The notes beneath the pieces were generated by a model. The model saw only the letters and a program-made list of their open reading frames with translations. It searched no databases and was not told the origin of the DNA. This document shows positions 25,824 to 35,678 of a DNA stretch of 64,000 bases, piece by piece (within the stretch, counting starts at the first letter, position 1; every line of letters starts with the position of its first letter). Source of the DNA: Pseudomonas sp. CC6-YY-74. Its GTDB lineage: Bacteria > Pseudomonadota > Gammaproteobacteria > Pseudomonadales > Pseudomonadaceae. Position numbers and translations under genes: made by a program. Location: contig NZ_CP019947.1 of NCBI RefSeq assembly GCF_002025205.1, forward strand, positions 4,793,501 to 4,857,500, read 5' to 3'.

Positions 25824-27958
25824 ATGCCATCCTGCTTCAGCCGCTTTTCCTGCCTGCGGGTGCTGGTGCTGGTGTGCGCGCTGTTCAGTCAGCCGCTGGC
25901 CGCTGAGGCGCTGGCGGAGGAGATCCTGCAGCTGTTCCCCAAGGCCACGCGGATCGAGCCCAAGCAGGCGGCGCCGCCGGTCTACAGCGTTTACCAGCTC
26001 GACGAACTGCTCGGCTACGCCTTCGAGTCCAGCGACTACTCGAGCCTCCAGGGCTTCTCCGGCAAGCCCATCCGCCTGCTCATCGGCATGGACCTGCAGG
26101 GCGTGTTGGCCGGGGTGCAGGTGCTCGAACACCACGAGCCGGTGTTTCTCTATGGCCTGGGGGTGCAGCCGCTGCTGGATTTCGTCGAGCAGTACCGGCA
26201 GCACCCCATCAGCCGGCCGATCATCGTCGGCGGCCGCCGCACCGGCAGCGCGGACGGTGAGTCGACCACCCAGTTCGACGGCGTCAGCAAGGCCACGGTG
26301 TCGGTGGTGATCCTCAATGAAACCGTGCTGCAGGCCGCGATGAGCGTCGCCCGGCAACTGCTCGAAGGCTTTGCCAGCGGGCCGCTGGCCACGGCGAAAA
26401 GCGATCTCTACCAGCCCATGGACTGGCAGCGTCTGCTCGGCAGCGGCTACGTGCAGCGCTGGACGCTGGGCCGCGCGGAGGTCGAAGCGGAGCTGGGGCA
26501 TCCGTTGCGCGATTACCCCGAGTTTGCTCAGGAGGACGATCGCGTGCCCTTCAGCGAGCTGCATTTCGCCTACCTCAACGCGCCGAGCATTGGCCGCAAC
26601 CTGCTCGGCGAAGCCGGCTGGCAGCAGCTCAACGAAGAATTGCTGCCCGGCGAACAGGCGCTGTTGGTCATGTCCAGTGGCCTGTATCGGCATGTTCCGA
26701 GCGATTTCACTCCGGCGACCGCCACCAGCCGCCTGGTGCTGGTGCAAAACGGCCAGGCCATCGAGTTGTACGACATGAACTTGAATAATGGCGAGGTGTT
26801 GGCGACGCTCGCCACGCCGCTGCAGGAGGTGGATGCGCATGTCTTCCGGATCAAGACCCACGCCGCCTTCAACCCGGCGCAGCCCGCCGCTCTGCAGCTG
26901 AACGTGAGCCTGCGGCGCAATCATCTGGTGGCAAGCAACAGCCACTTCAGCCGAGCGTTCCAGCTCGACGAGCGTCTGTTCGATATTCAGCAGGCCGTCG
27001 CCCAAGCCGAGCCGGTGCCCATCTGGCTGCGCATGTGGCAGGAACGCTGGTGGCAGATCGCCCTGCTGGTTGGCTCGCTGATTCTGCTGAGCGGCGTGTT
27101 CATCTTCCAGCAGCGCATCAGCGCGCACAGCCGAGGCTTTCACCTGTTTCGTGGCGGTTTTCTGCTGTTCACCCTGGGTTTATCGGGCTCTACGCCCAGG
27201 GCCAGCTGTCGGTGGTGAATATCTTCACTCTGCTGCTGACCCTGGGGCACGACTTCGATATCCGCATTTTCCTGATGGATCCGCTGATCTTCATCCTCTG
27301 GAGTTTCACCTTCGTCAGCCTGCTCATCTGGGGCCGCGGTCTGTTCTGCGGCTGGCTCTGCCCCTTCGGCGCCCTGCAGGAAATGCTCGGTTGGGTGGCC
27401 AAGAGCCTGCGGATCAGGCAGTGGAAAGTCTCCGCGCGCAGCCACCAGCGTCTACAAAAGCTCAAATATGTAATCTTGCTCGGCCTGCTGCTCGCGGCCT
27501 TCTACTCCCTGAGCCTGGCCGAACGCCTGGCCGAAGTGGAACCCTTCAAGACCTCCATGACCCTGTTCTTCGTGCGTAGCTGGCCGTTCGTGCTCTACGC
27601 CGTGATCCTGCTCGGCCTCGGTCTGTTCGTGCACAAGCTCTATTGCCGCTACGTCTGCCCGCTCGGCGCCGGCCTGGCCATGCTCGGCAAGTTTCATCTG
27701 TTCGCCTGGCTCAAGCGCATCGGCGCCTGCGGCAAACCCTGTCAGCACTGCAAGAACCACTGCGAAATCGGCGCCATCGAGCGCGATGGACGGATCGACT
27801 ACGACGAGTGCATCCAGTGCCTGGAATGCATCGTGATCCTCAACAATGACGACCAATGCGTGGCCACTATCAGCGCGCGCAAGCAGGCCGACAAAGCCGG
27901 CAGGCAGCAAGGCCGAGAGGGGATCATCGTGACCGATTGGCTGCCGGGGCAAGGGTAG
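25824..27958 (+). pseudogene. NosR/NirI-type membrane flavo-iron-sulfur protein, frameshifted
   Basis: Restoring one G at the run 27176-27178 gives a single product of about 711 residues, the usual NosR length. Parts in order: Sec signal (LRVLVLVCALFSQPLAAEA), periplasmic FMN-binding domain (FDGVSKATVSVVILN, where the Thr of KATVS would carry covalent FMN), a membrane helix (WQIALLVGSLILLSGVFIFQ), then in the second frame FIGLYAQGQLSVVNIFTLL and the polyferredoxin part (GLFCGWLCPFGALQEMLG, LYCRYVCPLGAGLAMLG, CGKPCQHCKNHC, DYDECIQCLECIVILNNDDQC). NosR feeds electrons to nitrous oxide reductase. No nosZ, nosD or nosF follows, so this may be a stand-alone paralogue serving another periplasmic reductase. 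Confidence 0.85.
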
Positions 27959-28038
27959 GGCTTGGCTATTGACCGATACCAACGCGCGGCCGAGCAATGC
28001 TGTGTGAGGGCCCGCAGGCGCTTCACCTCAACCGCTGC

Positions 28039-28061
28039 GCCAGCGTCAAGTAGACGCTGGC
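28039..28061. terminator. hairpin after the NosR-type gene
   Basis: GCCAGCGTC (28039-28047) and GACGCTGGC (28053-28061) pair perfectly around AAGTA. There is no U-tract. It lies in the 275-base gap before yqiA, where no gene was seen. Confidence 0.55.
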
Positions 28062-28233
28062 TGCGTCAACGCCCCGATATTGCCAGCAGGCTTGCCCTGT
28101 TCGGCGCTCACCAGAAGTACAGGTCAGGCCGCGAAAGCCGCGTCTGGTTTGGGCCGATGGCTCATGCCCGTCAGTTAAACCTGCGCATGCCCTACTTGCC
28201 GCTTGCCGCTCTGTCCTAGTAGCCTCCCGCTCC

Positions 28234-28842
28234 ATGACTGCATCTATTCTCTATCTCCACGGCCTCAACAGCTCGCCCGCTTCGCTCAAGGCCAGCCAGT
28301 TGTCGCGCGCCATGGCCCGCCTGGGTTTGGCCGCGCATCTGCGAGTACCGGCGCTGGATCATCATCCGCGCCGGGCGATTGCCCAGATCGAGGCCTTGAT
28401 CGCCGAGCTCGGCCGGCCTGTGCTGGTCGGCAGCTCCCTGGGCGGCTACTATGCGACCCACTTGGCTGAACGCCATGGCTTGCGTGCGTTGCTGATCAAT
28501 CCGGCAGTACGTCCGCAGCTGCGTTTCGATGGCCACCTGGGTCCACAGCACAATTATTACAGCGGTGAAACCTGGGAGCTGACGGCCGATCATGTGCTGG
28601 CCCTGGCCGAACTGGACGTGCCGCCACCGCAAGACCCCGCGCGCTGCCAGGTGTGGCTGCAGACTGCCGATGAAACCCTCGATTACCGCGATGCCCAAGC
28701 CAATTACCGCGCCTGCGCGCTGCGCATCCAGGCCGGTGGCGATCATGGCTTTCAGGGTTTTGCCGCACGCTTGCCGATGCTCTTTGCCTTCGCCGGTATT
28801 GCGCCCCACCTGTGGCGCGATACCGACTTTTCCGACCTTTAA
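28234..28842 (+). CDS. yqiA: YqiA-type esterase
   Basis: 202 residues, alpha/beta hydrolase. Opening ILYLHGLNSSPASLKASQL, nucleophile elbow VGSSLGGYYATHLAE (GSSLGG), INPAVRPQ, catalytic Asp around LQTADETLDY, and His in GGDHGFQGF. E. coli YqiA hydrolyses palmitoyl-CoA and p-nitrophenyl esters and is likewise encoded just before parE. The stop lies 17 bases before the parE start, so they form an operon. Confidence 0.9.
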   Translation: MTASILYLHGLNSSPASLKASQLSRAMARLGLAAHLRVPALDHHPRRAIAQIEALIAELGRPVLVGSSLGGYYATHLAERHGLRALLINPAVRPQLRFDGHLGPQHNYYSGETWELTADHVLALAELDVPPPQDPARCQVWLQTADETLDYRDAQANYRACALRIQAGGDHGFQGFAARLPMLFAFAGIAPHLWRDTDFSDL

Positions 28843-28859
28843 TAACCACCAGAGACCCC

Positions 28860-30749
28860 ATGGCCAGTTACAACGCAGACGCCATTGAAGTCCTTTCCGG
28901 CCTGGATCCGGTGCGCAAGCGCCCGGGCATGTACACCGACACCAGCCGGCCCAACCACCTGGCCCAGGAAGTCATCGACAACAGCGTCGACGAGGCCCTG
29001 GCCGGGCATGCCAGCTCGATCCAGGTGATCCTCCATGAGGACAATTCCCTGGAAGTACTGGACGACGGCCGCGGCATGCCGGTGGATATTCACCCCGAGG
29101 AGGGCGTCTCTGGGGTCGAACTGATCCTCACCAAGCTGCACGCCGGCGGCAAGTTCTCCAACAAGAACTACCAGTTTTCCGGCGGCTTGCATGGCGTCGG
29201 GATTTCCGTGGTCAACGCCCTGTCGACCCGCGTCGAAGTGCGGGTCAAGCGCGATGGCAGCGAATACCGCATGACCTTTGCCGATGGCTTCAAGGCCAGC
29301 GATCTGGCCGTGATTGGCACGGTCGGCAAGCGCAACACCGGTACCAGCGTGCAGTTCTGGGCGGATACCAAGTATTTCGATTCACCGAAGTACTCGGTCA
29401 GCCGCCTCAAGCATGTGCTCAAGGCCAAGGCCGTGCTCTGCCCGGGGCTGCACGTCAGCTTCGAGGACAAGGCCGCTGGCGAGCGGGTCGAGTGGCTGTA
29501 CGAGGAGGGGCTGCGCTCCTACCTGGTGGATGCGGTCAGCGAGTTCGAGCGCCTGCCGCTCGAGCCGTTCTGCGGCAGCCTCCGCGGCAATAAGGAGGCG
29601 GTCGACTGGGCGCTGCTGTGGCTGCCGGAGGGCGGCGATACGGTGCAGGAGAGCTACGTCAACCTGATCCCCACGGCCCAGGGCGGTACCCATGTCAACG
29701 GTCTGCGCCAGGGCCTGCTGGATGCCATGCGCGAATTCTGCGAGTTCCGCAGCTTGCTGCCGCGCGGGGTCAAGCTGGCCCCGGAAGACATCTGGGAGCG
29801 CATCGCCTTCGTCCTGTCGACCAAGATGCAGGATGCGCAGTTCTCCGGCCAGACCAAGGAGCGCCTGTCCTCACGCGAGGCCGCGGCCTTCGTCTCCGGG
29901 GTGGTCAAGGATGCCTTCAGTTTGTGGCTCAACGCCCACCCGGAGCTCGGTCAGCAGCTCGCCGAACTGGCGATCAATAACGCCAACCGCCGCCTCAAGG
30001 CCGGCAAGAAGGTCGAGCGCAAACGCATCACCCAGGGCCCGGCGCTGCCCGGCAAGCTGGCTGACTGCGCCGGCCAGGACCCGATGCGCTCCGAGCTGTT
30101 CCTGGTCGAGGGCGATTCCGCCGGCGGCAGCGCCAAGCAGGCGCGCGACAAGGAGTTCCAGGCGATCCTGCCGTTGCGCGGCAAGATCCTCAATACCTGG
30201 GAAGTGGATGTCGGCGAAGTGCTGGCGTCCCAGGAAGTGCACAACATCGCGGTGGCCATCGGCATCGATCCCGGCTCCAACGACCTGAGTCAGCTGCGCT
30301 ACGGCAAGATCTGCATTCTCGCCGACGCCGACTCCGACGGTCTGCACATCGCCACCCTGCTGTGTGCGCTGTTCGTCCAGCATTTTCGCCCGCTGGTGGA
30401 TGCCGGGCACATCTACGTGGCCATGCCGCCGCTGTACCGCATCGACCTGGGCAAGGAGATTTTCTATGCCCTGGACGACGCCGAGCGCGATGGCATCCTC
30501 GACCGCCTGGTCGCCGAGAAGCGTCGCGGCAAGCCGCAGGTCACCCGCTTCAAGGGCCTGGGTGAGATGAATCCGCCGCAGCTGCGCGAAACCACCATGG
30601 ACCCCAATACCCGGCGCCTGGTGCAGCTGACTCTGGAAGATTTTCCTGGCACCCAGGAACTCATGGACATGCTGCTGGCGAAGAAGCGTGCCAGCGACCG
30701 CAAGTCCTGGCTGGAGTCGAAGGGCAACTTGGCCGAGGTGTTGCTTTGA
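28860..30749 (+). CDS. parE: DNA topoisomerase IV subunit B
   Basis: 629 residues from ATG 28860. GHKL ATPase motifs: EVIDNSVDEALAGHA, VLDDGRGMPVDIH, GGLHGVGISVVNALS. The Toprim domain shows EGDSAGGSAKQARDKEFQAILPLRGKILN and DADSDGLHIATLLCALF, and the C-terminus holds RFKGLGEMNPPQLRETTMDP. With ParC it forms the A2B2 enzyme that unlinks daughter chromosomes. It differs from GyrB by lacking the 170-residue insert. An upstream start at 28812 lies inside yqiA and is rejected. The next gene begins at TTG overlapping the parE stop. Confidence 0.97.
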   Translation: MASYNADAIEVLSGLDPVRKRPGMYTDTSRPNHLAQEVIDNSVDEALAGHASSIQVILHEDNSLEVLDDGRGMPVDIHPEEGVSGVELILTKLHAGGKFSNKNYQFSGGLHGVGISVVNALSTRVEVRVKRDGSEYRMTFADGFKASDLAVIGTVGKRNTGTSVQFWADTKYFDSPKYSVSRLKHVLKAKAVLCPGLHVSFEDKAAGERVEWLYEEGLRSYLVDAVSEFERLPLEPFCGSLRGNKEAVDWALLWLPEGGDTVQESYVNLIPTAQGGTHVNGLRQGLLDAMREFCEFRSLLPRGVKLAPEDIWERIAFVLSTKMQDAQFSGQTKERLSSREAAAFVSGVVKDAFSLWLNAHPELGQQLAELAINNANRRLKAGKKVERKRITQGPALPGKLADCAGQDPMRSELFLVEGDSAGGSAKQARDKEFQAILPLRGKILNTWEVDVGEVLASQEVHNIAVAIGIDPGSNDLSQLRYGKICILADADSDGLHIATLLCALFVQHFRPLVDAGHIYVAMPPLYRIDLGKEIFYALDDAERDGILDRLVAEKRRGKPQVTRFKGLGEMNPPQLRETTMDPNTRRLVQLTLEDFPGTQELMDMLLAKKRASDRKSWLESKGNLAEVLL

Positions 30750-31729
30750 TCCGGCGCCTGGCTGTGGCCCTGTTGCTGGTCGCCGCCCCGGCGCTGGCCG
30801 AAACCCAGGCCCTGGAAGAGCTGAAGCTGGTCAGCGAGCATCCGATCGATGGCATCGCCGCCGGCAATCTGTCGGGGCTGGCCTGGTGCGGCGAGGCGCT
30901 CTGGGCCGTTTCCGATCGCGAGGATGACCGGCTGTATCGCCTGGCTGGCGGTGACGCCGTCTGGCAGGCCGAGGCCGAGCACTTTGTCGCCCCACCCGCG
31001 CCCTCGAACTCGCTGCCCTGGGGCTTGCGCATGCGCACCTGGGCCACCGGTCTGGTGCGTGGCGGTTACCTGGATTTCGAAGGCTTGTCCTGCGATGCCA
31101 TCGGCAATCGCTATCTGGTCAGTGAGGCGCGCGCCGCCGTGTTGCAGATTCCTCCTGCCGGGGCACCGCAGTGGCTGGCATTGCCCGCTGGCATGGTGCG
31201 CCAGGCGCGTGCCAGCAGCATGCTCTGGCACTTCAACTCGCTGTTCGAGGGGGTGGCGATCGATCCTGCCGGCGAGCGTCTGTGGTTGGCGGCCGAGCGC
31301 CAGCGTCGCGGCCTGCTGGCGTTGCACAAGCAGGGTTCGAGCTGGCGCTGCACCACTGGTTGTGTGCTGATGAGTGAAGGCGGTAGGGCACCATCACCGC
31401 CGCAGTTGGGCGGCGAGGCGCAACCCCGGGATTTTTCCGCCGTGGTCTTGCACAAGGAAAAACTCTTCACCCTCGAGCGTCAGGCCCATCGCATCTGTCG
31501 ACGCAAGCTGAGCGATGGTGCGGTCGAGCGCTGCTGGTCGTTTGCCAGCGAAGCCTTGACCGATGCGCGGCGATATCCATCGCCCTATGGCTTGGCCGAG
31601 GCGCTGTGGATCGATGAGCAGGGGGCCTGGGTCGGTATCGACAATGGTCAGCACAGCCGTGCCGATGGCGAACAGCGTCCGGTAGTCTGGCGTTTCGCCG
31701 CACCCAAAGGCGGCTGGGGTCGTCGGTGA
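30746..31729 (+). CDS. periplasmic esterase-like phytase family protein
   Basis: 327 residues starting at TTG 30746, which overlaps the parE stop codon (TTGA). Sec signal MIRRLAVALLLVAAPALAETQ. The mature part fits the esterase-like activity of phytase family: LSGLAWCGEALWAVSDREDDRLYRL, GYLDFEGLSCDAIGNRYLVSEA, LFEGVAIDPAGERLWLAAERQRRGL, and YGLAEALWIDEQGAWVGIDNGQ, which read as beta-propeller blades. True activity is unknown. The position between parE and the retropepsin-like gene is kept in other pseudomonads from memory. Coupled start and overlapping stop (GTGA at 31726) indicate one transcript. Confidence 0.8.
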   Translation: MIRRLAVALLLVAAPALAETQALEELKLVSEHPIDGIAAGNLSGLAWCGEALWAVSDREDDRLYRLAGGDAVWQAEAEHFVAPPAPSNSLPWGLRMRTWATGLVRGGYLDFEGLSCDAIGNRYLVSEARAAVLQIPPAGAPQWLALPAGMVRQARASSMLWHFNSLFEGVAIDPAGERLWLAAERQRRGLLALHKQGSSWRCTTGCVLMSEGGRAPSPPQLGGEAQPRDFSAVVLHKEKLFTLERQAHRICRRKLSDGAVERCWSFASEALTDARRYPSPYGLAEALWIDEQGAWVGIDNGQHSRADGEQRPVVWRFAAPKGGWGRR

Positions 31730-32265
31730 GCACGCCAGCGGCAGGGCGGCGGGTCGGCCGGGTAATGCTGGTGCTGGCCTGGGGCGCCGCGTTGCTGCTG
31801 GCCACGCACTTCTTCGGCAAATGGGAGGAGCGGCGCAACAACCCCAACCAGGCACCGCAGTCGGAGCATGTCGATGGTTATATCGAGGTGCGCCTGCTGA
31901 GCAGTCGCGGCGGTCATTACCTGCTGGGCGGCCAGATCAACGGCGCCAGCGTGACCCTGCTGCTCGATACCGGCGCCACCGCCGTCGCCGTGCCAGCGGC
32001 CTTGGCCGAACGCCTCGGTCTTGCGCGCGGTGCGCCGGTGCAGATCCGTACCGCCAATGGCACCGTCATCGGCTACCGTACCCGGCTGGTCAGCCTGCAG
32101 CTCGGCGAGATCCAGTTGCGCGATGTGGCCGCCTTGATCACTCCGGGCATGGACGGCGACGAAGTGCTGCTCGGCATGAGTGCCCTGAAACAACTCGAAT
32201 TTACCCAGCGCGACGGCACCCTGGTGCTGCGCCAGTCGACTTCGCAACAATCCACTTTGCAATGA
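31726..32265 (+). CDS. membrane-anchored retropepsin-like aspartic protease (TIGR02281 type)
   Basis: 179 residues from GTG 31726, overlapping the previous stop. One N-terminal membrane anchor (MLVLAWGAALLLATHFFG) precedes a single retropepsin domain: LGGQINGASVTLLLDTGATAVAVPAALAERLGL holds the catalytic DTGA, and EVLLGMSALKQLEFTQRDGTLVL closes the fold. Such proteases must dimerise to complete the active site. Bacterial members are periplasmic-facing and of unknown substrate. It ends 7 bases before parC. Confidence 0.87.
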   Translation: MSTPAAGRRVGRVMLVLAWGAALLLATHFFGKWEERRNNPNQAPQSEHVDGYIEVRLLSSRGGHYLLGGQINGASVTLLLDTGATAVAVPAALAERLGLARGAPVQIRTANGTVIGYRTRLVSLQLGEIQLRDVAALITPGMDGDEVLLGMSALKQLEFTQRDGTLVLRQSTSQQSTLQ

Positions 32266-32272
32266 GGCACGC

Positions 32273-34531
32273 ATGAGCGAACCCCTCGATTTGAGCCTGG
32301 ACGGTGTTGAGCGCCGCTCCCTTGCCGACTTCACCGAGCAGGCTTATCTCAATTATTCGATGTACGTGATCATGGATCGCGCCCTGCCGCATATCGGCGA
32401 CGGTCTCAAGCCAGTACAGCGGCGGATCATCTACGCCATGAGCGAGCTGGGCCTGGACGCCGATTCCAAGCACAAGAAGTCGGCGCGTACCGTCGGCGAC
32501 GTGCTCGGCAAGTTCCACCCACACGGCGACTCGGCCTGCTATGAAGCCATGGTGTTGATGGCCCAGCCGTTCAGCTACCGCTACACCCTGGTCGACGGCC
32601 AGGGCAACTGGGGCGCGCCGGACGATCCCAAGTCATTCGCCGCCATGCGTTACACCGAGGCGCGCCTGTCACGCTACGCCGAGGTGCTGCTGAGCGAGCT
32701 GGGCCAGGGCACCGTGGATTGGGTGCCGAACTTCGACGGCACCCTCAACGAGCCGGCGACCCTGCCGGCGCGCCTGCCCAATATCCTGTTGAATGGCACC
32801 ACCGGCATCGCCGTGGGCATGGCCACCGACGTGCCGCCGCATAACCTGCGCGAAGTGGCCGCGGCCTGTATCCGCCTGCTCGATCAGCCGGACGCCACGG
32901 TCGAGCAGCTGTGCGAGCATGTGCTCGGCCCGGATTATCCGACCGAGGCGGAGATCATCACCCCGCGCGCAGATTTGCTGAAGATCTACGAAACCGGCAA
33001 GGGCTCGGTGCGCATGCGCGCCGTCTATCGCGTCGAGGACGGCGACATCGTGGTCACCGCGCTGCCGCATCAGGTGTCCGGGGCCAAGGTGCTGGAACAG
33101 ATCGCCGGGCAGATGCAGGCGAAGAAGCTACCGATGGTCGCCGATCTGCGCGACGAGTCGGACCACGAGCACCCGTGCCGCATCGTGATCATCCCGCGCT
33201 CCAATCGGGTCGATGCCGCTGAGCTGATGCAGCACCTGTTCGCCACCACCGAGCTGGAGTCGAGCTACCGGGTCAACACCAATGTCATCGGCCTGGATGG
33301 CAAACCGCAGGTGAAGAACCTGCGCCAGTTGCTCAAGGAGTGGCTGGAATACCGGGTGGGCACGGTACGCCGGCGCCTGCAGTTCCGTCTGGACAAGGTC
33401 GAGCATCGCCTGCACCTGCTGGAAGGTCGCCTGATCGCCTTCCTCAACCTGGATGAAGTGATCCATATCATCCGCACCGAGGATCAGCCCAAGCCGGTGC
33501 TGATGGAGCGCTTCGGTCTCACCGATGTGCAGGCCGAATACATTCTGGAAACCCGCCTGCGCCAGCTGGCGCGGCTGGAAGAGATGCAAATCCGCGGCGA
33601 GCAGGACGCCCTGGCCAAGGAGCGCGCCAAGTTGCTGGCCTTGCTCGGCAGCGAAGCCAAGCTGAAGAAGCTGGTGCGCGATGAAATCATCAAGGACGCC
33701 GAAACCTACGGCGATGACCGCCGTTCGCCGATCGTCGCCCGCGCCGAGGCCAAAGCCTTGTCGGAAACCGAGTTGATGCCGACCGAGCCGGTCACCGTGG
33801 TGATTTCGGAGAAAGGCTGGGTACGTTGTGGCAAGGGCCATGACATCGACGCCACGGGCCTGTCATACAAGGCTGGGGACGGCTTCAAGACCGCTGCACC
33901 GGGACGCTCGAACCAGTACGCGGTATTTATCGATTCGACCGGCAGGAGCTATTCGCTGGCGGCGCATTCCTTGCCGTCGGCGCGCGGCCAGGGCGAGCCG
34001 CTGACTGGACGTCTGACGCCGCCACCGGGGGCGACCTTCGAGTGTGTGTTGCTGCCGGACGACAGCGCCCTCTATGTGGTCGCCTCGGATGCCGGCTACG
34101 GCTTCGTGGTCAAGGGCGAGGACCTGCAAGCCAAGAACAAGGCCGGCAAGGCGCTGCTCAGCCTGCCGCCTGGCGCCAAGGTGCTGGCGCCCAAGCCGTT
34201 GCTCAGTCGCGAGCTGGACTGGCTGGCTGCCGTGACCACCGAGGGACGGCTGCTGCTGTTTCCGGTGCGCGACTTGCCGCAACTGGGCAAGGGCAAGGGC
34301 AACAAGATCATCGGCATCCCCGGCGAGCGGGTTGCCAGTCGCGAGGAATACCTCACCGACCTGGCAGTGTTGCCGAGCGGCGCGACCTTGGTGTTGCAGG
34401 CTGGCAAGCGTACCTTGTCGCTCAAGGCGGATGACCTGGAGCACTACAAGGGTGAGCGGGGCCGCCGTGGCAACAAGCTGCCGCGTGGCTTTCAGCGGGT
34501 CGATGCGCTGCTGGTAGAGCAGCAGGGTTAG
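32273..34531 (+). CDS. parC: DNA topoisomerase IV subunit A
   Basis: 752 residues. Breakage-reunion domain with GDGLKPVQRRIIYAMSELGL, KFHPHGDSACYEAMVLMAQPF and the catalytic Tyr in AAMRYTEARLSRYAEVLL. The quinolone-determining positions carry Ser 87 and Glu 91, the usual susceptible residues. A long coiled-coil gate region (RRLQFRLDKVEHRLHLLEGRLIAFLNLDEVIHIIR) follows, and the C-terminal part is the beta-pinwheel with degenerate GyrA-like repeats. Partner is ParE, encoded 1.5 kb upstream in the same operon. Confidence 0.97.
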   Translation: MSEPLDLSLDGVERRSLADFTEQAYLNYSMYVIMDRALPHIGDGLKPVQRRIIYAMSELGLDADSKHKKSARTVGDVLGKFHPHGDSACYEAMVLMAQPFSYRYTLVDGQGNWGAPDDPKSFAAMRYTEARLSRYAEVLLSELGQGTVDWVPNFDGTLNEPATLPARLPNILLNGTTGIAVGMATDVPPHNLREVAAACIRLLDQPDATVEQLCEHVLGPDYPTEAEIITPRADLLKIYETGKGSVRMRAVYRVEDGDIVVTALPHQVSGAKVLEQIAGQMQAKKLPMVADLRDESDHEHPCRIVIIPRSNRVDAAELMQHLFATTELESSYRVNTNVIGLDGKPQVKNLRQLLKEWLEYRVGTVRRRLQFRLDKVEHRLHLLEGRLIAFLNLDEVIHIIRTEDQPKPVLMERFGLTDVQAEYILETRLRQLARLEEMQIRGEQDALAKERAKLLALLGSEAKLKKLVRDEIIKDAETYGDDRRSPIVARAEAKALSETELMPTEPVTVVISEKGWVRCGKGHDIDATGLSYKAGDGFKTAAPGRSNQYAVFIDSTGRSYSLAAHSLPSARGQGEPLTGRLTPPPGATFECVLLPDDSALYVVASDAGYGFVVKGEDLQAKNKAGKALLSLPPGAKVLAPKPLLSRELDWLAAVTTEGRLLLFPVRDLPQLGKGKGNKIIGIPGERVASREEYLTDLAVLPSGATLVLQAGKRTLSLKADDLEHYKGERGRRGNKLPRGFQRVDALLVEQQG

Positions 34532-34546
34532 CGGACGGAGGACTGG

Positions 34547-35677
34547 ATGGTTGGGAGCGGACAGGGCGCCGGCTTGCACTGGTCGGTAGCGGATGGCCAG
34601 CCGGCGCGCCTGTGCGTGGACGGAGCCTGGCTGCTGCAAGCGCCCAAACCCGACCTTGAAGCTATCTGGTACAGCCAGCGGCAATTGCCTGCGCAGTTGC
34701 CGGTGGATGTCGCCGTGGCGGCCTGGGACAGCAGTCTGCTGGCGCTGCTGCGGCGCCTGCAGCGCCTGGCCGTGGCGCAGGACGTGGAGCTGCGTTGGCA
34801 AGGCTTGCCGGACGGTGTCGAACGGCTGTTGCAGATGGCCGCCCAGCCGTCGACCCAGGCCCAGGAAGAACCGGCGCCGGCCTATGGCGCGGTGGCCAGG
34901 CTGGGGCTGCTGTTACTCGGCGTGCTGGCCAGTGTCGCTCAGGCCTGCCGCTTTCTTGGTGAGGTGCTGCTGGCCCTCGGGCGTCAGCTGCGCGGTCGCG
35001 GACGCATGCGCCGGGGTGATTTCTGGCTGGCCCTGCAACAGTGCGGGCCGGGCGCGCTGCCGATAGTGGCGCTGATCGCCATGCTGGTCGGCCTGATCCT
35101 GGCATTCGTCGGCGCTGCCCAGCTGGAGGCCTTCGGTGCCCAGCTGTACATCGCCAATATGGTCGCCATCGGCATGACCCGCGAGATGGGCGCGCTGATG
35201 ACCGCGGTGATCATGGCCGGACGTACCGGCGCGGCCTACGCGGCGGAGCTGGGCAGCATGCAGGCCAACGAGGAGATCGATGCACTGAAGACCTTCGGTT
35301 TTCCGCCGCTGGAGTTTCTCGTTCTGCCGCGATTGCTGGCGCTGGTGGTGAGCATGCCGCTGCTCTGCGTGTTCGCCGACGCCCTCGGCATTCTCGGCGG
35401 TTTCGTCATCGGCTCCGGTCTGTTCGATATTTCCGCGCCGCTCTACCTCAGGCAGAGCCTGGAAATGCTTAGCCTCAACGATTTCCTGGTGGGGATTGGC
35501 AAGAGCCTGGTGTTTGCCGTGCTGATCGGTCTGATCGGCTGTCACTACGGCTTGGCCTGCGGGCGCAATGCCCAGGCCGTTGGGCAGGCAACCACCCGGG
35601 CGGTGGTCAGCATCATCGTGGCGCTGGTGGTCAGTGACGCATTGATTACCCTGATTTGCACCCGGCTGGGGGTCTGA
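34547..35677 (+). CDS. MlaE-type ABC permease with N-terminal STAS-like domain
   Basis: 376 residues. The first 110 or so residues (WSVADGQPARLCVDGAWLLQAP...VELRWQGLPDGVERLLQMA) resemble a STAS/MlaB-like domain fused to the permease. The rest is MlaE: VALIAMLVGLILAFVGAAQLEAFGAQLYIANMVAIGMTREMGALMTAVIMAGRTGAAYAAELGSMQANEEIDALKTFG is the family signature, with about five membrane helices. It would be the inner-membrane part of a phospholipid transporter between the two membranes. It begins 15 bases after parC and is followed after one base by the ATPase gene. Confidence 0.9.
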   Translation: MVGSGQGAGLHWSVADGQPARLCVDGAWLLQAPKPDLEAIWYSQRQLPAQLPVDVAVAAWDSSLLALLRRLQRLAVAQDVELRWQGLPDGVERLLQMAAQPSTQAQEEPAPAYGAVARLGLLLLGVLASVAQACRFLGEVLLALGRQLRGRGRMRRGDFWLALQQCGPGALPIVALIAMLVGLILAFVGAAQLEAFGAQLYIANMVAIGMTREMGALMTAVIMAGRTGAAYAAELGSMQANEEIDALKTFGFPPLEFLVLPRLLALVVSMPLLCVFADALGILGGFVIGSGLFDISAPLYLRQSLEMLSLNDFLVGIGKSLVFAVLIGLIGCHYGLACGRNAQAVGQATTRAVVSIIVALVVSDALITLICTRLGV

Positions 35678-35678
35678 G

